From an uncultured Prevotella sp. (GTDB taxonomy: Bacteria; Bacteroidota; Bacteroidia; Bacteroidales; Bacteroidaceae): a stretch of 64,000 bases of DNA. The number at the start of each line of letters is the position of its first letter. The first letter of the stretch is position 1. This document shows positions 16,949 to 25,861 of this stretch, piece after piece. The position numbers were made by a program, and so were the translations under genes. The notes under the pieces are model-generated. The model did no database searches and was not told the origin of the DNA. It saw only the letters and a list, made by a program, of their open reading frames with translations. The stretch lies in contig OMXK01000004.1 of assembly GCA_900314995.1 (NCBI GenBank), positions 1-64,000 on the forward strand, given 5' to 3'.

Positions 16949-18592
16949 TTATCTGACGCCGCCGCCGAAGCCTCCGCCGGAAAAGCCTCCGCCTCCGCCA
17001 CTCCACGAGGAGCGACCTCCACCGCCAGAAGTTCTTGCTTCACGTTCAGCCTTACTCATAGCAGCACGGCTGGTGCTGGAGTGTAGCGTTGAATAGATTG
17101 TCGGAAGCGTCGTCTCGTTGGCCATTTGCTGGGCTACCTGATCCATATTGAAGTATTCGGGATTGATCTTTTTCATATCCCGTATCACTTGGTCTGCAAT
17201 GCCGAAGAGTGTTGCGTAGATCATATAGTCCTTCCACAACGCGACTTCTCCGACATGACGCTCGTCGATCAGAGAGAACTCCTTGAGATATTTCTTAAGA
17301 CCAAAGACCTGGCGCACTTCGTCTAGGTGGTCCTTCAAATTGGAAATGCTCGTCTTGGTATGAAGGGTACTGATGAAAGAGTCGGTGATATGTTGGTTGT
17401 AGGCGCTCTTCATGTATGCCTTCAGTTCTTTTGGCTCGAGAACGGTGTCCTTGCCTGCTGCCTGTTGGAAAATGGCATGGACTTTCTTTAGAAGTACGGG
17501 CAGGTCTTGTTCGTCCTTCAATGGGTGGATGACAAAATTCTGCACGTTCTTGCCTTTCTTGTCCAGATGCTGCTCAATGGTAATGGCACCTAGATTGATG
17601 AGTTTCAGGATACAGGCAGAAAGCAGGTTGTTGTAGTCTGTGCCGAAATACTTATAGGCATTCAGAACGTTGTTCGTCTGTTGCAGATTGCCGTCATAGG
17701 GGATGTCGCGATACCAGTTCAGGTCTTTCATAACCTTCCTTCTGGCTCTCCATATATATATAAGGTATATGATCAGGAATAATACAGGTACGATGAAGAA
17801 CCCGACGACGAGGAAGAGCAGTGCTAGTGTGTCATCTGTGGTCCATTCTTCATCGCTGGTATAGTCGCTCCCTTCGAAGGCGAGCTCCTTCAGATCCTCA
17901 AAGCTGCCGCTTCTGATGTCGGCAGGTTCAAACAGTCCCTTGTTGATACGGGCCATGACAATCATGGCACTGCGGCTGTCAAATGGTTCGCTGCTCTCTG
18001 CCACTATCTGATAATTCATGAAGTTGATGTCACCCTTGTATCTGAATCCCCAAATACCAGTATTTTCAGCAGTAAAGTGTATGGAGTCTTCAGGGATGAT
18101 GGTCAGTTTTACGTGGTCGGGTAGGGGTGACATGCCCTGGGTCACGAACATATAGTTGAAACCGTCAGCGTCATCGTAGCCTTTCAACAGACGGGTGACA
18201 GTATAACTGGTGATATAGGTACGTTTGCCACTGTCGCCAAGACCCCAGCAGAGTTCGTAGCCGTTATGCTTGCTGACGATACCGCATTTGCCGGCTTTCC
18301 AATTTCGGCTTTGGTTGATATCCCAGCTACCGAGGTTGGTATAGCTTTGCCCCGTCTCGTCGCTCACTTCAAGGTCACGCACCTCGCTGCCGTTAAGGTT
18401 GCCGATGACGATGTAGCACTCCGTACCTTCGGAGTCGATGTCCATAGTGCGGGTCTCGGTGATACGGGCATCACCGTTATGAGCCAAGACTACCTGTATG
18501 TCCAGATTCTTCAGTTGCGGGCGCCCCAACAGTGTTGTGGCTGATGACAACAGCGCCAACAACAGGAATACCTTACTTCTTGAATGCTTCAT
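16949..18592 (-). CDS. DUF2207 membrane protein with Gly-rich tail
   Basis: 547 residues from the Met at 18592 (MKHSRSKVFLLLALL), which gives a clean signal peptide; a longer form from 18622 would overlap lemA by 50 bases. An extracytoplasmic beta-rich DUF2207 domain (about 25-250) is followed by a membrane helix near 265-290 and an alpha-rich cytoplasmic part. The tail is of glycine, serine and tryptophan repeats (GGGGFSGGGFGGG). This family has no settled function. It overlaps lemA by 20 bases, and LemA plus a DUF2207 or TPM-domain protein is a recurrent pair. Confidence 0.8.
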   Translation of the reverse strand: MKHSRSKVFLLLALLSSATTLLGRPQLKNLDIQVVLAHNGDARITETRTMDIDSEGTECYIVIGNLNGSEVRDLEVSDETGQSYTNLGSWDINQSRNWKAGKCGIVSKHNGYELCWGLGDSGKRTYITSYTVTRLLKGYDDADGFNYMFVTQGMSPLPDHVKLTIIPEDSIHFTAENTGIWGFRYKGDINFMNYQIVAESSEPFDSRSAMIVMARINKGLFEPADIRSGSFEDLKELAFEGSDYTSDEEWTTDDTLALLFLVVGFFIVPVLFLIIYLIYIWRARRKVMKDLNWYRDIPYDGNLQQTNNVLNAYKYFGTDYNNLLSACILKLINLGAITIEQHLDKKGKNVQNFVIHPLKDEQDLPVLLKKVHAIFQQAAGKDTVLEPKELKAYMKSAYNQHITDSFISTLHTKTSISNLKDHLDEVRQVFGLKKYLKEFSLIDERHVGEVALWKDYMIYATLFGIADQVIRDMKKINPEYFNMDQVAQQMANETTLPTIYSTLHSSTSRAAMSKAEREARTSGGGGRSSWSGGGGGFSGGGFGGGVR

Positions 18593-19148
18593 CGAGGTTG
18601 GGGTATTGCTTCTTCTCCTCACTATCCACTTTCAGGTAATCTTTCACATCGAAGTGCAGCATGGAAGCCACGAAACTCGAAGGCCACTGGCGCACCATGC
18701 GGTTCATCTTCGTAGCTGTGTCGTTGTAGACCATACGGCTCATGCGGACGTTCTCTTCATACTCCCGTTGTCCTTTTTGTGCATTGATGTATAATTCACT
18801 GGCTTTCAGTTCGGGATAGCGCTCGAACACCACGTTCATCCTTCCCAGCAGTTGCCCTAACAGATCCGATTGCTGATTGATGGCCTCCGGGGTGTTGGCG
18901 CGGCCATTGCCGCCACGGGCTTGGATAGCTTGGATGATTGTCTCCGACTCATGCGCCGCATACTTGGCTGCAGTCTTGGCCATTGCCATAATGGCATCGA
19001 AACGCGAGTTTAGCTGAACCTCTATCTGACTCAGCGCATTCTTGCACATTTCGTCCAGACTGACCAGTGAACGCTGGGTAGAGATGAAATAACCAATGAC
19101 GATGACCGCCAATACGATGATAATAACTAAAAATGTACTCATAATCAT
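18573..19148 (-). CDS. lemA: LemA family protein
   Basis: 191 residues: one N-terminal membrane helix (about 4-24) followed by a long helical domain with typical LemA stretches such as VQLNSRFD and NVVFERYPELKASE. LemA proteins are membrane-anchored helical bundles of uncertain role, often beside DUF2207 or TPM-domain genes as here. An alternative Met at 19142 would remove two residues. Confidence 0.9.
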   Translation of the reverse strand: MIMSTFLVIIIVLAVIVIGYFISTQRSLVSLDEMCKNALSQIEVQLNSRFDAIMAMAKTAAKYAAHESETIIQAIQARGGNGRANTPEAINQQSDLLGQLLGRMNVVFERYPELKASELYINAQKGQREYEENVRMSRMVYNDTATKMNRMVRQWPSSFVASMLHFDVKDYLKVDSEEKKQYPNLDEAFKK

Positions 19149-19169
19149 GAAGAATTAAGTTCTTGGGGA

Positions 19170-19177
19170 CAAAGATA
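19170..19177 (-). promoter_or_regulatory. -7 promoter box of lemA
   Basis: TATCTTTG on the minus strand, 21 bases before the lemA start. A TTTG lies farther upstream (19201-19204), but its 23-base spacer is longer than usual. Confidence 0.55.
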
Positions 19178-19296
19178 CAATTTTTTTGTGAAATGCGCCC
19201 CAAATTATATTTAATTATCATTTTATATTTTTTTTAGATATAAAAGTGATGGAGTATTCTGGAAATTTATTACCTTTGCAACCGATTTGAGTTTTC

Positions 19297-19355
19297 CAAA
19301 ACGGACAACTTTTTAAAATCCGAAAACAAAAAAGTTTCCCAAAACGGATAACTTT
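19297..19355 (+). repeat. Tandem 16-bp direct repeats upstream of nrdD (candidate operator)
   Basis: CAAAACGGACAACTTT (19297-19312) and CAAAACGGATAACTTT (19340-19355) differ at one base and start 43 bases apart, close to four helical turns. The second copy overlaps the -7 box. A partial third copy, AAAACGGTA, follows at 19361. The sequence does not look like the NrdR box or the FNR half-sites known from other phyla. Confidence 0.6.
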
Positions 19356-19356
19356 G
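19349..19356 (+). promoter_or_regulatory. -7 promoter box of nrdD-nrdG
   Basis: TAACTTTG fits TAnnTTTG and lies inside the second copy of the upstream direct repeat, so a protein bound there would compete with RNA polymerase. A second match, TACCTTTG at 19271-19278, could be an additional upstream promoter. The leader from the proximal box to the ATG is about 35 bases. Confidence 0.5.
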
Positions 19357-19393
19357 TATGAAAACGGTAGCATAAACAATAACAAACAATACA

Positions 19394-21490
19394 ATGGAAA
19401 TTAAAAACTTTACCATCACAAAACGAGACGGTTCTAAAGACCAGTTCTCCCTCGACAAGATTATGAATGCGATCGTGAAAGCATTCGACAGTGTGAATTG
19501 CCCAACAGACTTGGGAACCATTTCAAAGATCCTCAGCCATCTGGATATCCATGATGATATTACGGTGGAGAACATCCAGAATCAGGTAGAGGAGGCTCTG
19601 ATGCGTGAGGGCTTCTATAACGTGGCTAAGTCGTTCATCCTCTATCGCCAGACGCATACCGAAGATCGCGATACGCTGGAGAAGATGATGTTCCTTTCCG
19701 AATACACAGAGTCTGTGAATGCTGCTACCGGTTCGAAGTATGATGCCAATGCCAATGTGGAGCACAAGAATATCGCTACACTGATCGGCGAACTGCCGAA
19801 GTCAAACTTTATCCGTTTGAACCGTCGCCTGCTGACGGATCGTATTAAAAAGATGTATGGTAAAGAACTGGCCGATGAATATATTGATAAGCTGACTCAC
19901 CATTTTATATATAAGAACGATGAGACGTCGCTGGCCAACTATTGCGCCTCGATCACGATGTATCCTTGGCTGATTGGTGGTACTACCTCCATTGGCGGTA
20001 ACTCTACAGCGCCGACTAACCTGAAGTCCTTCGCTGGTGGTTTTGTCAACATGGTCTTCATGGTAAGCTCCATGCTCAGCGGCGCCTGTGCCACACCGGA
20101 GTTCCTGATGTATATGAACTATTTCATCGGCAAGGAGTATGGCCCCGACTATTGGAAGCATCCCGATGATCAGGCAGACCTCTCGCTGAAGAAGCGCACC
20201 ATCGACAAGGTGATCACGGACTATTTCGAGCAGATCGTCTATACGCTGAACCAGCCTACTGGTGCCCGCAACTATCAGGCCGTATTCTGGAACATTGCCT
20301 ACTATGACAAGTATTACTTCGAGTCGATCTTTGGCGATTTCTATTTCCCCGATGGCTCAAAGCCTGATTGGGAGAGCCTCTCATGGCTGCAGAAGCGTTT
20401 CATGAAGTGGTTCAACAAAGAGCGCACGAAGACCCTGCTCACCTTCCCTGTGGAGACCATGGCCCTGCTCACCGACGAGAATGGCGACTGCAAGGATCCT
20501 GAATGGGGCGAGTTCACGGCTGAGATGTACAGCGAGGGACATTCGTTCTTCACCTATATGAGCAACAATGCAGACTCGCTGAGCTCTTGCTGCCGTCTGC
20601 GCAATGAGATTACCGACAATGGCTTCAGCTATACCCTCGGTGCCGGTGGCGTCTCAACAGGTTCCAAGAGCGTGCTCACCATCAATCTGAACCGTTGCAT
20701 CCAGTTTGCCGTGAACCACGAGATCGACTATCTGGACTATCTGGGCAGCATTATTGACCTTTGCCATAAGGTGCAGCTTGCCTACAACGAGAACCTGAAG
20801 GAACTGCAGTCCCGCGGCATGCTGCCGCTCTTCGATGCCGGCTATATCAATATCGCCCGTCAGTATCTGACGATCGGTATCAACGGTCTTGTGGAGGCCG
20901 CAGAGTTCATGGGCCTGAAGATTACGCCCAATGACGACTATCTGCACTTCGTACAGGGCATCCTCGGACTTATCGAGCAGTATAATAAGAAGTATCGCAC
21001 GAAGGACGTGATGTTCAACTGCGAGATGATTCCTGCCGAGAATGTCGGCGTGAAGCATGCCAAGTGGGATCGTGAAGACGGCTATTTCGTGCCCCGCGAC
21101 TGCTACAACAGCTATTTCTACGTGGTTGAGGATGACTCGCTGACCATCATCGACAAGTTCAAGCTCCATGGCGCGCCCTATATTGAGCATCTCACGGGTG
21201 GCTCTGCCCTGCACATGAATCTGGAGGAGCACCTCTCCAAGCAGCAGTACATGCATCTGCTGAAGGTGGCTGCCCAGGAGGGTTGCAACTACTTCACCTT
21301 CAATATCCCCAATACCGTTTGCAACGACTGCGGTTATATCGACAAGCGTTATCTGAAGGAGTGCCCCCACTGCCATTCGAAGAATGTGGACTATATGACG
21401 CGAATCATCGGCTATCTGAAGCGTGTGAGCAATTTCTCACAGGCACGTCAGGAAGAGGCTGCACGCCGTTATTATGCCACGGCGCACTAA
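19394..21490 (+). CDS. nrdD: Anaerobic ribonucleoside-triphosphate reductase
   Basis: 698 residues; reduces NTPs to dNTPs without oxygen using a glycyl radical. An N-terminal ATP-cone (about 1-90, starting IKNFTITKRDGSKDQFS) precedes the ten-stranded barrel. The C-terminal zinc site uses Cys643, Cys646, Cys657 and Cys660, and the radical glycine is in RIIGY at about 673. It is followed three bases later by its activase nrdG. An anaerobic or facultative host is implied. Confidence 0.96.
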   Translation: MEIKNFTITKRDGSKDQFSLDKIMNAIVKAFDSVNCPTDLGTISKILSHLDIHDDITVENIQNQVEEALMREGFYNVAKSFILYRQTHTEDRDTLEKMMFLSEYTESVNAATGSKYDANANVEHKNIATLIGELPKSNFIRLNRRLLTDRIKKMYGKELADEYIDKLTHHFIYKNDETSLANYCASITMYPWLIGGTTSIGGNSTAPTNLKSFAGGFVNMVFMVSSMLSGACATPEFLMYMNYFIGKEYGPDYWKHPDDQADLSLKKRTIDKVITDYFEQIVYTLNQPTGARNYQAVFWNIAYYDKYYFESIFGDFYFPDGSKPDWESLSWLQKRFMKWFNKERTKTLLTFPVETMALLTDENGDCKDPEWGEFTAEMYSEGHSFFTYMSNNADSLSSCCRLRNEITDNGFSYTLGAGGVSTGSKSVLTINLNRCIQFAVNHEIDYLDYLGSIIDLCHKVQLAYNENLKELQSRGMLPLFDAGYINIARQYLTIGINGLVEAAEFMGLKITPNDDYLHFVQGILGLIEQYNKKYRTKDVMFNCEMIPAENVGVKHAKWDREDGYFVPRDCYNSYFYVVEDDSLTIIDKFKLHGAPYIEHLTGGSALHMNLEEHLSKQQYMHLLKVAAQEGCNYFTFNIPNTVCNDCGYIDKRYLKECPHCHSKNVDYMTRIIGYLKRVSNFSQARQEEAARRYYATAH

Positions 21491-21493
21491 GCG

Positions 21494-21961
21494 ATGCTAA
21501 AGTACGTCAACACAGGCATAGTCTTTCAGGAGATACCCGACGAAGTGACACTGGCAATTAACATCTCTAATTGCCCGTGTCACTGTCCCGGGTGTCATAG
21601 CCATTATCTCTGGGAGGATATTGGCCTGCCGCTCAATGCCGATGCCATCGATGCCTTCATTGAAAAGTACGGCGACGACATTACCTGTATATCCTTCATG
21701 GGTGGCGACAGCGATCCGAAGGGTGTCAACCTGCTGGCACAGTACATCCACGAAGAGCATCCGCAGTTCAAAGTCGCCTGGTATAGCGGCAAGACGGTCA
21801 TCTCATCAGCCATAAACAAGCAAGACTTCGACTACATCAAGATCGGCCCTTTCATCAAGCATCTGGGGCCATTGAAAAGTTCTACAACCAACCAGCGCCT
21901 CTATCGCCGGAATGAGCAAGGCGAGTTTGAGGATATTACCTCCCGCTTCTGGAAGAAATAA
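21494..21961 (+). CDS. nrdG: Anaerobic ribonucleotide reductase activating protein
   Basis: 155 residues; a radical SAM activase that installs the glycyl radical on NrdD. The CxxxCxxC cluster motif is formed by Cys27, Cys31 and Cys34 in NCPCHCPGCH. A second Gly-rich SAM-contact stretch is FMGGD. It lies three bases after nrdD and is surely cotranscribed. Length is typical. Confidence 0.95.
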   Translation: MLKYVNTGIVFQEIPDEVTLAINISNCPCHCPGCHSHYLWEDIGLPLNADAIDAFIEKYGDDITCISFMGGDSDPKGVNLLAQYIHEEHPQFKVAWYSGKTVISSAINKQDFDYIKIGPFIKHLGPLKSSTTNQRLYRRNEQGEFEDITSRFWKK

Positions 21962-21981
21962 GCAAGAAAAACGCTATCGGG

Positions 21982-21996
21982 GGGTAATGATTATCC
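21982..21996. promoter_or_regulatory. Short palindrome upstream of the ECF sigma gene
   Basis: GGGTAATGATTATCC is a 7-base-arm palindrome with one G-T pair, 20 bases after nrdG and 40 before the sigma factor start. It has no following T-tract, so an operator is as likely as a transcript end. No TAnnTTTG box was seen in this gap. The sigma gene may use its own specialised promoter or read-through from nrdDG. Confidence 0.25.
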
Positions 21997-22036
21997 GTGC
22001 TTATCTGTATATAGGGTAAAAGCAAGCGATAGACAG

Positions 22037-22591
22037 ATGCAGGACAGCGTAATCGACAACAAGCTGCTCGCGCAGCGGGAACAGCAGTTCAAGGAACTCT
22101 TCCTTTCGGAGTTTGGCAGGATGTATAAGGCAGCCTACATCCTGCTGGGCGACGAAGACGAGGCAAAGGATGCGGTGCAAGACGTCTTTGCCAAGTTGTG
22201 GGATGGTACCAGCCCGCTGAAGGAGGAGTCTCAGAGAACCTATCTGCTGACATGCGTCCGTAATCGCTGCCTCAACATCATTGCACAGCGCCAGACCCGC
22301 CAAAAGGCCGCACGACTGCTGATGCCTGAAAGGATGCAGGCCGCAGGCGGAACCTCGGCCATGTCTGTCCTCAGCGAAGATCACGATGAGGAGATCATCG
22401 GGGCCGTCAACCATTACGTCGAAGAAAGGCTTACCCCTCAGACCAGTCGTATCATCCGCATGCACTTCGATGAGGAAAAGTCTTACAAGGAGATCTCCAG
22501 CTCGCTGGGTATCAGTCTCTCGGCAGTCAATAAGCACATTGTGCAAGGGTTGAGGAAACTACGTTCAACTTTTAAAGACAGAGAAGCATGA
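22037..22591 (+). CDS. ECF-type RNA polymerase sigma factor
   Basis: 184 residues. A region 2 (about 20-90, with DAVQDVFAKLWDG) and a region 4 helix-turn-helix (about 125-180, with SYKEISSSLGISLSAVNKHI) are visible, the layout of sigma-70 ECF factors of the Bacteroidetes FecI-like group. The next gene, a predicted anti-sigma factor, overlaps it by four bases, followed by an STN-domain outer-membrane protein. This is the usual three-part trans-envelope signalling unit. Confidence 0.92.
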   Translation: MQDSVIDNKLLAQREQQFKELFLSEFGRMYKAAYILLGDEDEAKDAVQDVFAKLWDGTSPLKEESQRTYLLTCVRNRCLNIIAQRQTRQKAARLLMPERMQAAGGTSAMSVLSEDHDEEIIGAVNHYVEERLTPQTSRIIRMHFDEEKSYKEISSSLGISLSAVNKHIVQGLRKLRSTFKDREA

Positions 22592-23160
22592 AGAAAGAAG
22601 AGCAGATCAGGATGCTGCTGCACCCTGAGCGATACACCGATGAGCAGCTCGACCAGATGCTGGACGAAGTGGATGTCCCTGTGCCTGATGCCGGCGAGGC
22701 GTGGGAGTCATTCAGAAATGGGGGAAAGCAGGCAGGGGAAAATCGAGGTTCCTTCTATCCTGTCAGGAAGATAGCCGCGATGTTTATTGGCGTGCTGATG
22801 CTGTCGGGCATTGCCTACGCGGCTTATCATGTGGCCTACAGCACAACAGGGAAATCATCCGCGCCCTCTCAGCAGACGGAGATCCGGAGCCAGCGCCGGC
22901 AGACTGCTGCGCAGGCAGTTGCCGCAGAGGAGCCTCAGACAGCCCCCGTCGTCTACGAGGATGCCGAGCTTGCAGCCATTCTGGGCGATGTTGCCGCTTA
23001 CTATCAGGTAGAGGTGGTCTATAGGCAGGAAGCCAGCAGATATATCCGTCTCTACTATACATGGGACAAGCAGGCGACCGTCGACGATGTCATCGATACG
23101 TTCAATAAGTTTGAACGCATCCATATCACGCGCGACAACAAGAAACTGATTGTAGAATAA
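22588..23160 (+). CDS. FecR-like anti-sigma factor with DUF4974-type C-terminus
   Basis: 190 residues. A short cytoplasmic part (about 1-50) is followed by one membrane helix (about 55-75, KIAAMFIGVLMLSGIAYAAY). An extracytoplasmic linker rich in Gln, Ala and Arg leads to a C-terminal domain (about 125-190) like DUF4974 of FecR proteins. It lacks most of the FecR middle domain and so is shorter than the usual 300-plus residues. The start overlaps the sigma factor stop, implying coupled translation. It probably holds the sigma factor inactive until the outer-membrane partner signals. Confidence 0.8.
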   Translation: MKKEEQIRMLLHPERYTDEQLDQMLDEVDVPVPDAGEAWESFRNGGKQAGENRGSFYPVRKIAAMFIGVLMLSGIAYAAYHVAYSTTGKSSAPSQQTEIRSQRRQTAAQAVAAEEPQTAPVVYEDAELAAILGDVAAYYQVEVVYRQEASRYIRLYYTWDKQATVDDVIDTFNKFERIHITRDNKKLIVE

Positions 23161-23177
23161 CACTAGCCACCGACCTT

Positions 23178-25748
23178 ATGAAACAGTATCTATTCACAGC
23201 ATTGCTCTGTGCACTCTCGTTGTGTGCCCAGGCTCAGAGGCTAAGCCGCGACTACCAGAACGAGTCGCTCTCCAAAGTGCTCGAAGACCTGAACGCTGCT
23301 ACCAGCGACCAGACGATCTATTTCATCTACGACGAGCTGGAAGACTTCACCGTCACCAGCCATTTCAGCGATCTGCCTCTCAAGGAGGCTATCCGCGAGG
23401 TCATCGGCTTCTATCCCATGAAAGTGACCTACGACGACAACCGTATCTTCATAGAGTGTACCCAGAAGGAGGATGCGAAGGTCATCGGGCGTGTGGTCGA
23501 TGCCGAGGGACAGCCCATAGAGTTTGCCAACATCTCATTGCACGGCGCCGCCGATCCCAATAGCAGCGACAGGAATTCCACATACATCAATGGCGGTGTC
23601 AGCAATGAGAATGGCGACTTCGTGATTCCCTGCCGTGAGAAGAAGATCATGCTGAAGGTGACCTATGTGGGCTATAAGACGGTGACGCGCCATGTCAGCG
23701 TGGGTAACATCGGCACCGTCACCCTTCAGCCCGAGACCTTTATGGTGAAAGGCGTAGAGGTGAAAGGTGAGATTCCGCAGTACAAGATGGCCCAGGGCGG
23801 TATGACGGTAGACGTGCAGCACTCCATCCTCCACGATATCGGTACTGCCGACGATCTGCTGTCGATGATTCCGATGGTGCAGAGCAAGGACGGTAAGTTT
23901 GAGGTGCTGGCCAAAGGTGAGCCCGAGATCTATATCAATAATAAGAAGGTACGCGACCCCAGCGAACTGAAACAGCTGAAATCGGTGGATATCAAGAGCG
24001 TCGATGTCATCACTTCTCCCGGGGCCAAGTACAATGCCGAGGTGAATGCCGTCATCCGCATCAAGACACTGAAGGCGCAGGGCGAAGGACTGAGTCTGAT
24101 GGTGACCAGCGATACATGGAAGAACAACAAGTGGAACAACTATGACGATCTGACCTTGAAATATCGCACAGGTGGACTGGAGGCCTTTGCCAACGTGGCC
24201 CTCGACAACGGGCACTACAGTAATGATCAGGACCTTGAGCAGCAGTTGCATATCAAGAAAGACTTCTTCGATGTCCGTGCGGGATTGCCTGTCAGGAGCA
24301 CCTGGACAACACTGCAGTACAAGGGTGGCCTGAGCTACGATTTCAATGCTGACCATTCCCTCGGACTGAGTTTCTCGTCGCAGAAGATGTTCTATAATAA
24401 TTTCAAGTCAGACATGACGCAGAACTATCTCAAGAATGGCGCCTTCTACGGGGATGTCCTTTTGAAGACAGATATCGACGAACTCGACAAACCTGTATGG
24501 GAACTGAATACATATTATGTGGGGAAGGTAGGAAAACTGGACATCGACTTAAACGCGACGATGTTGCAACGCAAGACGGAGAGCCATCTTAACCAGCAGG
24601 AGTATAGTCAAGAACTTGGCGACCGCACCATCACCACCCTCAACTGCGAAGACCGCAAGATGATGGCAGGCAAGCTGGTGCTGTCATATCCTGTCTGGAA
24701 GGGCGTGCTGAGTGGTGGAACTGAGGCAACGAGTACGAAGAGCTATGGGCGCAATTTCAATGAAGAAGGCATCATACCTGAGACCGAAAACGAGATGAAG
24801 GAAAAGAACATAGCTGGTTTTGCTGAATACGAGCTCCAGTTAGGGCAGTGGCGCCTGAATGCTGGCCTCCGCTTTGAGCATGTAAAAACAGATTACTACT
24901 CGTTTGGAGAATGGCAGCAAGAGCCCAGCCGCACCTATAACGACTGGTTCCCCAACCTGTCAGCTGCATGGCAGAAGGACAAATGGGGTGCCCAGTTGAG
25001 CTATAGCAAGCGTATCACTCGTCCGCCCTACCGTATGCTGGAATCCATGATTGTCTATGACAGCCGTATGTTCTATGAGGGCGGCAATCCGCTGTTGCGC
25101 CCGTCGGTGCGCCAGAGCATCGACCTTAATCTCACCTACTCGTGGCTGACGTTCGTAGCAGGCTTTACGCGTGAGAACGACCTGTTTACCCACATTGGTA
25201 GAGTGTATGATGAAGAGAAGGAGATAGCCATCTTCCAACCCATGAATTTCGATCATCAGAATCGTGTCTATGCCACCCTCGTCGCCTCGCCAAAGCTTGG
25301 CTTCTGGCAACCCACAGCTACGCTGCACTACTATCAGCAGTTGTTCGATGCCGAAGCGTATGGCGCACCAAAGAAACTGAACAAGCCGGAATTCTCCTTC
25401 GATCTCAAGAGCTGGTTTGTCATCAGCTCAACGATGAAGGCATTGTTGCAGATTGGTTATACAGGCAGTAACCATTGGGCATTCATGTATCGTGGCGACA
25501 GTTTTGCGGTGAATGCCCGCCTGCAGAAGTCGTTCTTTAATGAACGCCTGTCGTGTACGCTCTATGCCAACGACATCTTCCGCACGGCCAGGACGAAGAT
25601 GACCACCTACTATGCCATCGGTCTGACAGACCAGGACGTGTACACCTATACCCAATGCGTAGGTCTGACGCTGAGCTACAACTTCAACGTCTCTCGCTCG
25701 AAGTACAAGGGCTCCGGAGCAGGTAACGACGAGAAGAACAGACTGTAA
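23178..25748 (+). CDS. Outer-membrane beta-barrel receptor with N-terminal STN domain
   Basis: 856 residues. Signal peptide (1-19), an STN/secretin-N-like domain (about 22-95), a carboxypeptidase-regulatory-like domain (about 100-190), a plug region containing TSPGAKYNAEVNAVIRIKT, then a long barrel. The last part resembles OMP_b-brl_3 rather than a full SusC. The STN domain is the signalling element of transducing TonB-dependent receptors and would touch the anti-sigma factor encoded just upstream (17-base gap). No SusD partner follows. The ligand is unknown. Confidence 0.85.
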   Translation: MKQYLFTALLCALSLCAQAQRLSRDYQNESLSKVLEDLNAATSDQTIYFIYDELEDFTVTSHFSDLPLKEAIREVIGFYPMKVTYDDNRIFIECTQKEDAKVIGRVVDAEGQPIEFANISLHGAADPNSSDRNSTYINGGVSNENGDFVIPCREKKIMLKVTYVGYKTVTRHVSVGNIGTVTLQPETFMVKGVEVKGEIPQYKMAQGGMTVDVQHSILHDIGTADDLLSMIPMVQSKDGKFEVLAKGEPEIYINNKKVRDPSELKQLKSVDIKSVDVITSPGAKYNAEVNAVIRIKTLKAQGEGLSLMVTSDTWKNNKWNNYDDLTLKYRTGGLEAFANVALDNGHYSNDQDLEQQLHIKKDFFDVRAGLPVRSTWTTLQYKGGLSYDFNADHSLGLSFSSQKMFYNNFKSDMTQNYLKNGAFYGDVLLKTDIDELDKPVWELNTYYVGKVGKLDIDLNATMLQRKTESHLNQQEYSQELGDRTITTLNCEDRKMMAGKLVLSYPVWKGVLSGGTEATSTKSYGRNFNEEGIIPETENEMKEKNIAGFAEYELQLGQWRLNAGLRFEHVKTDYYSFGEWQQEPSRTYNDWFPNLSAAWQKDKWGAQLSYSKRITRPPYRMLESMIVYDSRMFYEGGNPLLRPSVRQSIDLNLTYSWLTFVAGFTRENDLFTHIGRVYDEEKEIAIFQPMNFDHQNRVYATLVASPKLGFWQPTATLHYYQQLFDAEAYGAPKKLNKPEFSFDLKSWFVISSTMKALLQIGYTGSNHWAFMYRGDSFAVNARLQKSFFNERLSCTLYANDIFRTARTKMTTYYAIGLTDQDVYTYTQCVGLTLSYNFNVSRSKYKGSGAGNDEKNRL

Positions 25749-25806
25749 ATGAGTGCCGTTCATACACTTTTTCCCATAAATTGCTTTTATTTCGGATTAT
25801 TTTGTT

Positions 25807-25814
25807 TATCTTTG
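25807..25814 (+). promoter_or_regulatory. -7 promoter box of the GH97-CE2 operon
   Basis: TATCTTTG, 47 bases before the GH97 ATG. A TTG at 25781-25783 is the nearest upstream element, with a slightly long spacer of 23 bases. Confidence 0.55.
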
Positions 25815-25861
25815 CGCCGACAAAGCCAATGACGGATTATTACAAACTAAAATAACTGAAG

